From: Gemmatimonadaceae bacterium
GTDB taxonomy: Bacteria; Gemmatimonadota; Gemmatimonadetes; Gemmatimonadales; Gemmatimonadaceae
Length of the DNA: 5,545 bases
Reading direction: 5' to 3'
NCBI GenBank assembly: GCA_025356185.1
Contig: JANXUN010000155.1
Span: 1 to 5,545 of the forward strand
Below, piece by piece: positions 1 to 5,545 of the stretch. The position numbers and the translations under genes are program-made. The notes under the pieces were generated by a model, which worked only from the letters and a program-made list of their open reading frames with translations, did no database searches and was not told the DNA's origin. Within the stretch, counting starts at the first letter, position 1, and every line of letters starts with the position of its first letter.

Positions 1-429
1 GGCGAATTGTACGGTCAGCTACGCGCGTACATTCGCCAGTACCGCGTTGGCAAGCTGCTGATGTCGCCATCCGATGTGCGACGTGGTGACCGCGAGCGCA
101 ACCGCGTGCAGCCGGACGTCTATGTCGTACGTCTGACCGACGGCGCGCGCCCACCATATCCATACGATTTGGGTGATCTGCTGCTCGCGATCGAAGTGGC
201 GTCAAAGCGCGGCCGTCGACTGGACTACGAGATCAAACGCAATTTGTATCTGGCAGAAGGCGTGGGATTGTACTGGGTGGTCGATTACGCCAAGCAAAAC
301 ATCACGGAGTTCACGTGCGACAACTCGGCTGGACGTATCGTAACCGACCAAGTTTCTTGGCATCCCGAAGGCGCTCCGGTGCCGTTTGACGTGTCGCTCC
401 CTGAACTGTTCGCCGAAGCGTTTTTGTGA
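1..429 (+). CDS. Uma2 family (DUF820) putative endonuclease, 5' end cut by window edge
   Basis: The frame is open from base 1 (Gly-Glu-Leu-Tyr...) to TGA at 427-429, giving 142 residues without their true start. The TTG at 7 is an internal Leu codon, not a convincing start. The protein resembles the Uma2/DUF820 family, which has a PD-(D/E)XK nuclease fold and is usually about 190 residues, so roughly 45 N-terminal residues lie outside the window. Counting from base 1, visible marks are Gln-Pro-Asp with Asp at 39, then Ala-Ile-Glu-Val with Glu at 65, then Lys at 79, followed by the typical segment ending Tyr-Trp-Val-Val-Asp. These fit the Asp, Glu, Lys catalytic set, so the nuclease core looks intact. 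Family members are common as isolated genes in many copies per genome, and their biological role is poorly known. Nothing nearby suggests a restriction partner. It converges with the DUF3833 gene, 33 bp away. Confidence 0.85.
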   Translation, partial: GELYGQLRAYIRQYRVGKLLMSPSDVRRGDRERNRVQPDVYVVRLTDGARPPYPYDLGDLLLAIEVASKRGRRLDYEIKRNLYLAEGVGLYWVVDYAKQNITEFTCDNSAGRIVTDQVSWHPEGAPVPFDVSLPELFAEAFL

Positions 430-462
430 TGCGTTCTCGTTTGAAACCGCATGCTGCGAACG

Positions 463-996
463 CTACCGCGGCGCGTCCGCGCGCAGGATTGTCTCCGACA
501 GACGTGCCCACGGAATACCGAGCACTGTAATTTGCGCGCGGTTATCTACGCTGCGTCCATCGGGTCGCAAGTAAAGCCATTGCTCCATGTACACGGCAAA
601 GCGCATGCGATAGCGAAGATGTAACAGATTCCCCCGAGACTCGGCGTTCACAGCACCATCTGCCTCGCTGAGCGAGATGCTCAGCTGCTGTGAATCTGCT
701 TGGCGAGAGATCCAAGTTCGAGACGACGGGGCGTCGTTGCCCACTTTGATCGTTTGATCGAGCCGAAAGCTTCCGTCCGCCGCAGTCGTCCCAATACTCT
801 GGACGATTACTGCGCGGTCGGCGCCGAAACGCATCGTGAGCGTTCCACGTCCGTCGGTGCGCCCGTCAAAAAACCGTGCAACGTCGAATGTCGGCTGGGG
901 CGCTGTCAACGGGGGTGACGTTGCACGCGGTAAACAGCCCGCGCAAACCGCCATCAACGCGACGTATGTCACGGCGCGAGCATACACCGATTGCAT
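463..996 (-). CDS. DUF3833-type lipoprotein
   Basis: A 177-residue protein with an ATG start at 994-996 and TAG at 463-465. The N-terminus is a lipoprotein signal: a short Arg-containing start, a hydrophobic stretch at about residues 8-20, then Cys-Ala-Gly-Cys with the likely lipidated Cys at 21. The -3 Cys is atypical, but Ala-Gly-Cys fits. After a Pro/Thr-rich linker, residues 37-172 resemble the DUF3833 family: Phe-Asp-Val-Ala-Arg-Phe-Phe-Asp-Gly-Arg-Thr at the start, an alternating beta-strand middle, Leu-Arg-Tyr-Arg near 127-130, Asp-Asn-Arg-Ala near 151-154, and Leu-Ser-Glu-Thr-Ile-Leu-Arg near the end. The family has no established function and its fold suggests a lipocalin-like beta sheet. 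The gene begins 45 bp after the P-type ATPase stop on the same strand. A weak Shine-Dalgarno (AAGAG at 1002-1006, 5-nt spacer) precedes it, so co-transcription is likely. The family call rests on recalled sequence pattern. Confidence 0.8.
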   Translation of the reverse strand: MQSVYARAVTYVALMAVCAGCLPRATSPPLTAPQPTFDVARFFDGRTDGRGTLTMRFGADRAVIVQSIGTTAADGSFRLDQTIKVGNDAPSSRTWISRQADSQQLSISLSEADGAVNAESRGNLLHLRYRMRFAVYMEQWLYLRPDGRSVDNRAQITVLGIPWARLSETILRADAPR

Positions 997-1041
997 CTAA
1001 ACTCTTGGGCTGTAGCGTTCGGAGACTTCGAGAACAGTGCG

Positions 1042-2955
1042 TTAGTTCGCCGTTGCCGGCGCTTCGTACAACCGCATCCGCAGCAGCCGCACAGAATTGA
1101 GAAACACCAGAATGTCTGGACCAAGATGAATCATCGCGGCCTGAACAGGCCCGATCAGCTTCAGCAGCGCCGCCATAATGCCTAGGATGTGCACTACCCC
1201 GACGCCAACAAACAGGTTCTGTCGAATCGTGCGATATGCGCGCTGTGCAATGTCCCGCGCATCCGCGATCTTCCCAATGTCGTCGGTCATGAGGGCGACA
1301 TCAGCGGCCTCGATCGCGGCTTGCGTGCCAGCTACTCCCATCGCAATGCCAACGTCTGCCGTCGCGAGCGCGGGTGCGTCATTGATACCGTCACCGACCA
1401 TGGCGACCAGCCGACCACCCACTTGCAATCGTTTGATTGCAGCCACCTTCGCATCGGGCAGCAGGTCAGCTTCCACCGCGTCGACGCCAAGTTCGGCACC
1501 GATGCGTTGCGCGGTGGCCGCGTTATCACCGGTCAACATCACGATGCGTTGAATGCCGCTGGCCCTGAGACGCGCGATCGCCGCTTTCGCATCGGCACGA
1601 ATCGGATCGGCGAGATGTAGTACCCCGATCGCGCGCGCTTCAATTGCGACGAACACCAGCGACTGATCGTCGTCTGCCGCCCGCATCGGCACCGTAACGT
1701 TGTTGTCAGCGAGGAACGCCGCGTTCCCCGCGAGCACCGCCTTACCATCGATCTCAGCGCGAACACCGCGACCCCGAATAACTTCGAACTCTGTAGGTTC
1801 GGGGATGTTTGTTCCCATTGCCTCGGCACGCTCCACGATAGCGTTGGCAAGCGGATGGCTCGACCGGCGCTCAGCGGCCGCCGCGATCTGAAGCAGCTCT
1901 GGCTCTGTCGTTTCGCCGAACAGTTCCACCCGCACCACTGTCGGTCGGCCGACCGTGAGCGTGCCCGTTTTGTCGAATGCCAGCACCTGAATTTTCGCTA
2001 GCTGCTCGAGATAGATCCCACCCTTGAGCAAGATGCCCGCCCGAGCTGCCCGCGCAATCGCCGCAATTACTACAAGTGGCGTCGCGAGTCCGAGTTCTGC
2101 AGGCGACGTGAAAATTAGCAGTGTGATGATCATTCGCAGGTCGTGCGTGATGAACCAAACTGCCAGCAAAAAGACCAATACCACGGGGATCAGCCACGCG
2201 GCCACGCGATCAGCGAGGCGTTGCACTGGAGCCTGAGACTCTTCGGCTGTCTCGACGAGTGCGACGATCCGCGCGAACATCGTATCGCCGCCAACCTTCT
2301 GCGTCTCCACATCCAGCGCGCCAAGCTCGACTACTGTACCGGCAAACACGGTCGCACCAGGCACCTTCTCCTGCGGCATGCTTTCGCCGGTAATGGGCGC
2401 CTGATTGACAGACGCTTCGCCCGACCGAACGATGCCGTCGACTGGAATTTTTTCGCCCGCTCGCACCAATACGATTTCGCCTAGTCGAACTTCCGGGAGC
2501 GGAACTTGAACGTCACCGCCGTCCCGCCGCACCAACGCCGTCTGCGGCACGCTTCCGATCAGCGCCTTAATCGACGCTCGCGCGCGCTCGGTATTGAGTT
2601 CCGCAATGAACTCGGCGATGAGGATGATCACCATGAGCACAGCTCCGGCGATGTACTCACGTCCGAGCATCGCGATGACCGTCGCGATAGTGACGAAGAC
2701 CTCGGTGCCGATCTTTCGCTCGCGAACAAGATCCAGGAGTGCGACCTTCGCTAACGGATAGAGGCCGATCACGACTGCGCCAATGAGCACCGGCAGCGCT
2801 ACGATGCCACTTCTGTACAGCAGCACGACGACGCCAACGCCGACGATTCGCGCAACCTCGATCCACCGAGCCGTGGTCATAAGCTTTGCCATTGCGCTAT
2901 CGCTGGGCGGGCTGGTCGAAGCCGCACGCACTGCGTCGGAGGGCACGTTAGGCAT
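1042..2955 (-). CDS. P1B-like (heavy-metal type) P-type ATPase lacking cysteines and an N-terminal metal-binding domain
   Basis: An inner-membrane ATP-driven cation pump. I choose ATG at 2953-2955 (637 residues) because GGAG lies 6 nt upstream; a TTG at 2971-2973 would add six residues but has no ribosome site. Domains in this numbering: about four hydrophobic segments at 36-120, the actuator domain with Thr-Gly-Glu-Ser at 189-192, a membrane pair at about 252-302, phosphorylation motif Asp-Lys-Thr-Gly-Thr-Leu-Thr with Asp328, nucleotide-binding His-Pro at 367-368, Thr-Gly-Asp-Asn at 475-478, Gly-Asp-Gly-Ile-Asn-Asp at 521-526, and a final membrane pair at about 579-622. All catalytic motifs are intact, and the layout and the His-Pro pair mark the P1B class. 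The sixth-segment metal motif, normally Cys-Pro-Cys, is Ser-Pro-Ala-Glu (284-287), 43 residues before Asp328 as in known pumps. There is no N-terminal CxxC domain and no cysteine anywhere. Substrate therefore cannot be named. It probably leads an operon with the DUF3833 lipoprotein. Confidence 0.93.
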   Translation of the reverse strand: MPNVPSDAVRAASTSPPSDSAMAKLMTTARWIEVARIVGVGVVVLLYRSGIVALPVLIGAVVIGLYPLAKVALLDLVRERKIGTEVFVTIATVIAMLGREYIAGAVLMVIILIAEFIAELNTERARASIKALIGSVPQTALVRRDGGDVQVPLPEVRLGEIVLVRAGEKIPVDGIVRSGEASVNQAPITGESMPQEKVPGATVFAGTVVELGALDVETQKVGGDTMFARIVALVETAEESQAPVQRLADRVAAWLIPVVLVFLLAVWFITHDLRMIITLLIFTSPAELGLATPLVVIAAIARAARAGILLKGGIYLEQLAKIQVLAFDKTGTLTVGRPTVVRVELFGETTEPELLQIAAAAERRSSHPLANAIVERAEAMGTNIPEPTEFEVIRGRGVRAEIDGKAVLAGNAAFLADNNVTVPMRAADDDQSLVFVAIEARAIGVLHLADPIRADAKAAIARLRASGIQRIVMLTGDNAATAQRIGAELGVDAVEADLLPDAKVAAIKRLQVGGRLVAMVGDGINDAPALATADVGIAMGVAGTQAAIEAADVALMTDDIGKIADARDIAQRAYRTIRQNLFVGVGVVHILGIMAALLKLIGPVQAAMIHLGPDILVFLNSVRLLRMRLYEAPATAN

Positions 2956-2961
2956 CACGGG

Positions 2962-2965
2962 CTCC
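2962..2965 (-). promoter_or_regulatory. Ribosome binding site deciding the ATPase start
   Basis: On the minus strand GGAG is followed by a 6-nt spacer and ATG at 2955-2953. The alternative TTG at 2973-2971 is preceded by a pyrimidine-rich stretch without a purine run, so the ATG is favoured. A GTG at 2958-2956 is in frame but only 3 nt from GGAG, too close. Confidence 0.55.
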
Positions 2966-3011
2966 AGCTCCAATTGACGAGGTGGGTCAGAGATACGACC
3001 AAGGAATTTTA

Positions 3012-3040
3012 ACTATATCTCGCTTCTTATCTTACGTCCA
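3012..3040 (-). promoter_or_regulatory. Candidate sigma-70-like promoter for the ATPase-lipoprotein operon
   Basis: Read on the minus strand, TGGACG (3035-3040, four of six to TTGACA) is followed by a 17-bp spacer and TATAGT (3012-3017, five of six to TATAAT). It lies in the AT-rich core of the divergent intergenic region and would give a leader of about 50 nt before the ATG at 2955. The match is by eye. The organism's consensus is unknown, so this is a candidate only. Confidence 0.4.
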
Positions 3041-3076
3041 TTATCGAAGTTCATTTCGCCGACTGCGTGCATGCCG

Positions 3077-3082
3077 TATACT
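3077..3082 (+). promoter_or_regulatory. Candidate -10 element for the serine hydrolase gene
   Basis: TATACT matches TATAAT at five of six positions and sits about 85 bp upstream of the favoured GTG start. No good -35 hexamer is found at 16-18 bp; the best position (3054-3059, TTTCGC) is poor. If used, transcription would begin near 3089, downstream of the earliest in-frame GTG at 3067, which supports a later start codon. Confidence 0.25.
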
Positions 3083-3153
3083 CTCGCATCCGCGTGTGCA
3101 AATCCCTTCCCCAGCAGACGATGTCGTGTGCACTCGTTTGCCGTACTCTCAAC

Positions 3154-3157
3154 GAGG
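3154..3157 (+). promoter_or_regulatory. Ribosome binding site deciding the serine hydrolase start
   Basis: GAGG at 3154-3157 is followed by an 8-nt spacer and GTG at 3166-3168. The same site is 20 nt from the next candidate, ATG at 3178, which is too far, and ATG at 3121 and GTG at 3067 have no purine run at a suitable distance. Confidence 0.45.
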
Positions 3158-3165
3158 ACTTTCGA

Positions 3166-4638
3166 GTGATTTCTGCGATGACACGTCGCTTCGCGCACGC
3201 GCTCAGCACTACACTGATCGCCGCCTCGCTCGTTGCTCCACGCGCGCTGCGCCCGCAAGCGGCCCCCGCACCCGACCCCCGGTTCGACGCGCTCGTGAGC
3301 TTAGCCGAAGCGAAAATGAAGGCGTATGGTGTGCCCGGAGTCTCAATCGGAATCATACACAACGGCGTTGTTTCCATTCGCGGCGTCGGAGTTACGAACA
3401 TCGAGGACCCGCTGCCCATAACGCCGCACACGGTCTTCCCGATCGCATCGATCTCCAAGACGTTCGCCGCCACCGCCACCATGCGACTCGTCGAGCAAGG
3501 CAAGGTCGATCTGCGAGCGCCGGTGCGAACGTATCTGCCCGACTTCGTGCTGCGCGATACAACAGTCGCGCGCACCGTGACGGTCTGGCACCTGCTCACG
3601 CACCTTGGCGGATGGGAAGGGCAAGTATCGGGACCTGACCGCGGCAGCGAGACGCTTCGCAATTTTGTGTCGACAATGTCCGGTGTGATGCAAGTCGCAC
3701 CACCGGCCGCAGCGTGGAGCTACAACAACGCGGGGTTCAGCATCGATGGCCGCGTGATCGAGGCAGTGACGGGGCAATCGATCAACGACGCCATTCGCGA
3801 CCTCGTGTTTCGACCGCTCGGCCTTGAACATGCCGGAACCACAGCAGGCGATTTCATTGTGCAACGCTTTGCCGCGGGCCACATCACGCGAAACGGCGTG
3901 CCGACTCTGCAACGTCCCTTCGTGCCGTCCACGGGCGTCACGGCAGGCGGCGTTGGTTTATGCATGACCGACCTGATGACGTATGCGCGATTTCACTTAG
4001 GCGACGGAACGTCGCAGAGCGGCGCGCGCATATTGTCGCGCGAAACGTTGGAACGCATGCGCACCGCGCAAGCGCACAAACAAAGCACCGACGACGACAT
4101 CGGCTTGAGTTGGCATCTGCGTACTGTTGGCAATGTGCGCACCGCTTCACACGGCGGCACGCTAAGCGGACACAATCTGCTCATTGAACTTGCGCCCGAC
4201 CAAAACTTCGCGATCGCGATTCTCACCAACTCAAATGTTGGCTGGCGCGTGATTCAGGATGTGGAGCGTGAAGCGCTGCGCTCGTACTTGGGCGCCACCT
4301 ACGCACCTAATCAAGCCATCGCACATCGGGGCGTTCTCGAAACGCTGCCAACGGCAACGCCGATTGCCAAACAACCACCGCTCGCGGAATACACCGGCAC
4401 CTATGCGCGACCGTTCAACACTGTCGTTGTGCGCGCAGACGCATCCGGCCTTGCCTTGCAGACGCGGCCGACGACTGGACAACCGGGACCGGAAATGCGA
4501 CTCGCATTTTTTGGAGCTGATCATGCCATTGTGCTCGATGGCGCCGATCTAGGACAAGCCGTGGAATTTGTGCGAGACTCGGCGGGACGCGTGATGTGGG
4601 TGCGAGTTACGGGACGCGTGGCTGGACGAACGCCGTGA
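3166..4638 (+). CDS. Exported serine hydrolase, class C beta-lactamase / DD-peptidase family
   Basis: The chosen GTG start at 3166 gives 490 residues ending at TGA 4636-4638; ATG at 3178 (four residues shorter) is the alternative. The N-terminus is a Sec-type signal peptide: Thr-Arg-Arg at 6-8, hydrophobic to about residue 23, then a Pro/Ala-rich linker. Residues about 38-375 form the beta-lactamase-related domain (Pfam 'Beta-lactamase'). Ser95-Ile-Ser-Lys98 is the nucleophile/base motif. Leu-Leu-Thr-His-Leu-Gly-Gly near 143-149 replaces the usual Thr-His-Thr-Ser-Gly. Tyr186-Asn-Asn188 is the Tyr-x-Asn motif, and His329-Gly-Gly331 takes the place of Lys-Thr-Gly. All catalytic elements are present. 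Residues about 407-485 form a separate beta-rich C-terminal domain opening Tyr-Thr-Gly-Thr-Tyr, of the DUF3471/lipocalin-like kind seen in esterase and D-aminopeptidase relatives. The family includes esterases, DD-carboxypeptidases and D-aminopeptidases, so the substrate is open. True antibiotic resistance is not indicated, since His-Gly-Gly and the added domain are typical of the non-lactamase relatives. The downstream deacylase is 109 bp away on the same strand. Confidence 0.92.
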   Translation: MISAMTRRFAHALSTTLIAASLVAPRALRPQAAPAPDPRFDALVSLAEAKMKAYGVPGVSIGIIHNGVVSIRGVGVTNIEDPLPITPHTVFPIASISKTFAATATMRLVEQGKVDLRAPVRTYLPDFVLRDTTVARTVTVWHLLTHLGGWEGQVSGPDRGSETLRNFVSTMSGVMQVAPPAAAWSYNNAGFSIDGRVIEAVTGQSINDAIRDLVFRPLGLEHAGTTAGDFIVQRFAAGHITRNGVPTLQRPFVPSTGVTAGGVGLCMTDLMTYARFHLGDGTSQSGARILSRETLERMRTAQAHKQSTDDDIGLSWHLRTVGNVRTASHGGTLSGHNLLIELAPDQNFAIAILTNSNVGWRVIQDVEREALRSYLGATYAPNQAIAHRGVLETLPTATPIAKQPPLAEYTGTYARPFNTVVVRADASGLALQTRPTTGQPGPEMRLAFFGADHAIVLDGADLGQAVEFVRDSAGRVMWVRVTGRVAGRTP

Positions 4639-4747
4639 GTCATGCGAGTCACGCCCAGCGCGCAACTTCGAAACTCGCACTGACACTATCGTCCGCTCGA
4701 ATTCTCGCCTGCTTGCCCAGACAACTTCCTCTTTTGCGGACGCATAC
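4639..4747. other. Intergenic spacer without a clear terminator or promoter
   Basis: These 109 bp separate the serine hydrolase stop from the deacylase start. They contain one perfect 7-bp inverted repeat (4643-4649 with 4673-4679, 23-nt loop) that has no following T run, and a short GAGTCA direct repeat at 4637-4642 and 4646-4651. No convincing -35/-10 pair is visible. The lack of a terminator leaves read-through into the deacylase gene possible. Confidence 0.4.
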
Positions 4748-5545
4748 ATGAAACGTGGTCTCGTCTCTGCCCTCATCGCGTGCACGCTGGGCTGCGCGGG
4801 ACGCGCGCCTTCGCGAACCGCGACGACCGCAGCGCAATCGTTCGATATCGTGATCGAAAATGGTCGCGTCGTCGACGGTACCGGTGCCGCGTGGTTTTAT
4901 GGCGACGTTGGCATTACGGGCAAGCGCATCAGCGTGGTGACAACGCGCGGGATGCTGCGCGGTGCGCAAACGCAACAGCGGATTGATGCCGCCGGCATGG
5001 TGGTCGCACCGGGATTTATCGATATCCAGAGCGGCTCGACGAACGCATTCCTGCGTGGCGACTCGCGTGTCGTGGGGAAAGTCACGCAGGGCGTCACGAC
5101 CGAAGTGTTCGGTGAGGGTGGAACGCCGGCGCCATTAAGCGCGGAGATGTTGCAGCGTTCATTGGCCGCACTCGATCCAGCCGATACGCTGTCGCGGCGT
5201 CTGCTACCGCTGTTCGCAACGCCGCATGGCTTCGCCGAAATGTTTCGTGTGATCGAGACGCGCGGCGCGAGTGTGAATGTGGGCGCGTTTGTCGGTGGAA
5301 GCACGCTTCGCGAATACGGCATGGCGCTCGCAGAAGGTGCGCCGCCGTCGGCCGCGCTTGAGGCAATGAAGGGTGCTGCGGCGCGCGCGATGCAGGATGG
5401 CGCGCTCGGATTCTCAACCGCGCTTATCTATCCGCCCAGCACCTTCGCGAAGACGCCAGAGCTTGTCGAAATCGCGAAGGTCGTACGCAATGCCGGCGGT
5501 ATCTACATCACGCACATGCGCTCGGAGGCAGACCAGCTGCTCGAG
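4748..5545 (+). CDS. N-acyl-D-amino-acid deacylase family amidohydrolase, lipoprotein type, 3' end cut by window edge
   Basis: The ATG at 4748 opens 266 codons that run off the window; family members are about 480-580 residues, so roughly half is present. Residues 1-16 look like a lipoprotein signal (Lys-Arg, hydrophobic stretch, Thr-Leu-Gly-Cys with Cys16 lipidated), which would put the enzyme outside the inner membrane. Residues 32-92 are the amidohydrolase N-terminal beta domain: Phe-Asp-Ile-Val-Ile-Glu-Asn-Gly, Val-Val-Asp-Gly-Thr-Gly, and Val-Ala-Pro-Gly-Phe-Ile-Asp. Then come Gln-Gly-Val-Thr-Thr-Glu (114-119), Gly-Glu-Gly-Gly (122-125) and Ile-Thr-His-Met-Arg-Ser-Glu (254-260), the last being a hallmark of D-aminoacylases. 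The His-x-His expected right after Phe-Ile-Asp is Gln94-Ser95-Gly96, and the usual Gly-Asn-Cys-Gly is Gly-Glu-Gly-Gly. It may therefore be a divergent subfamily with altered metal binding or a non-standard reaction. A weak ribosome site (GCGGA, 7-nt spacer) precedes the start. Co-transcription with the serine hydrolase is possible. Confidence 0.88.
   Translation, partial: MKRGLVSALIACTLGCAGRAPSRTATTAAQSFDIVIENGRVVDGTGAAWFYGDVGITGKRISVVTTRGMLRGAQTQQRIDAAGMVVAPGFIDIQSGSTNAFLRGDSRVVGKVTQGVTTEVFGEGGTPAPLSAEMLQRSLAALDPADTLSRRLLPLFATPHGFAEMFRVIETRGASVNVGAFVGGSTLREYGMALAEGAPPSAALEAMKGAAARAMQDGALGFSTALIYPPSTFAKTPELVEIAKVVRNAGGIYITHMRSEADQLLE

Noticed and set aside
1..429. Uma2 gene as part of a defence or restriction island.
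   Set aside because: No methylase, helicase, toxin-antitoxin or mobile element is nearby, and Uma2 genes usually occur alone.
409..463. Possible terminators between the convergent Uma2 and DUF3833 genes: a CGC-CGAA-GCG hairpin followed by five T (411-425), and a 6-bp inverted repeat (431-436 with 458-463).
   Set aside because: The first stem is only 3 bp and lies inside the coding region. The second has a 21-nt loop and no T run on either strand.
2956..2973. TTG at 2971-2973 as the ATPase start.
   Set aside because: It has no Shine-Dalgarno sequence, whereas the ATG six codons later has GGAG at 6 nt.
3051..3662. Long antisense open frames over the serine hydrolase (up to 203 codons) and over the ATPase (for example 1189-1620).
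   Set aside because: They are compositional shadows of real genes in GC-rich DNA: no recognisable motifs, rich in Arg, Ser and His, and no ribosome sites, while the sense proteins have full catalytic motifs.
3166..4638. The serine hydrolase as an antibiotic-resistance beta-lactamase (AmpC).
   Set aside because: It has His-Gly-Gly instead of Lys-Thr-Gly and a C-terminal extra domain of about 80 residues, both typical of esterase and peptidase relatives; no ampR-like regulator is adjacent.
4643..4679. A 7-bp perfect inverted repeat after the serine hydrolase gene as an intrinsic terminator.
   Set aside because: The loop is 23 nt and no T tract follows; chance occurrence is likely in a GC-rich spacer.

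Overview
This is a GC-rich bacterial window with five protein genes on both strands, two of them cut by the window edges. There are no RNA genes, mobile elements, CRISPR arrays or long repeats. The organism is not identifiable with certainty. GC-rich coding bias, extracytoplasmic serine hydrolases of the beta-lactamase fold, and a lipoprotein-type N-acyl-D-amino-acid deacylase would suit a soil or freshwater Gram-negative such as Gemmatimonadota or Acidobacteriota. That assignment is inference from gene style only.

Layout. (1) 1-429 (+): the C-terminal three quarters of a Uma2-family PD-(D/E)XK nuclease-fold protein. (2) 463-996 (-): a small lipoprotein of the DUF3833 type, convergent with the Uma2 gene. 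(3) 1042-2955 (-): a metal-type (P1B-like) P-type ATPase, 45 bp upstream of the lipoprotein and probably in one operon with it. (4) 2956-3165: a divergent intergenic region containing the window's most AT-rich stretch. It carries a reasonable promoter candidate for the ATPase operon and a weaker one for the rightward genes. (5) 3166-4638 (+): an exported serine hydrolase of the class C beta-lactamase / DD-peptidase family with a C-terminal beta domain. (6) 4748-5545 (+): the N-terminal part of a lipoprotein-type amidohydrolase of the N-acyl-D-amino-acid deacylase family, running off the right edge.

How the genes may work together. The leftward pair would place a cation pump in the inner membrane and a lipoprotein outside it. 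The rightward pair are two extracytoplasmic hydrolases from families known for D-amino-acid-containing substrates, so handling of D-peptides or cell-wall fragments is a plausible but unproven theme. The two most unusual points are in the enzymes. The P-type ATPase has no cysteine at all and has Ser-Pro-Ala where metal pumps normally carry Cys-Pro-Cys or a relative. The deacylase has Gln-Ser-Gly where the His-x-His metal motif is expected. I see no evidence for a new multi-gene system; the novelty is at the level of these divergent active sites.
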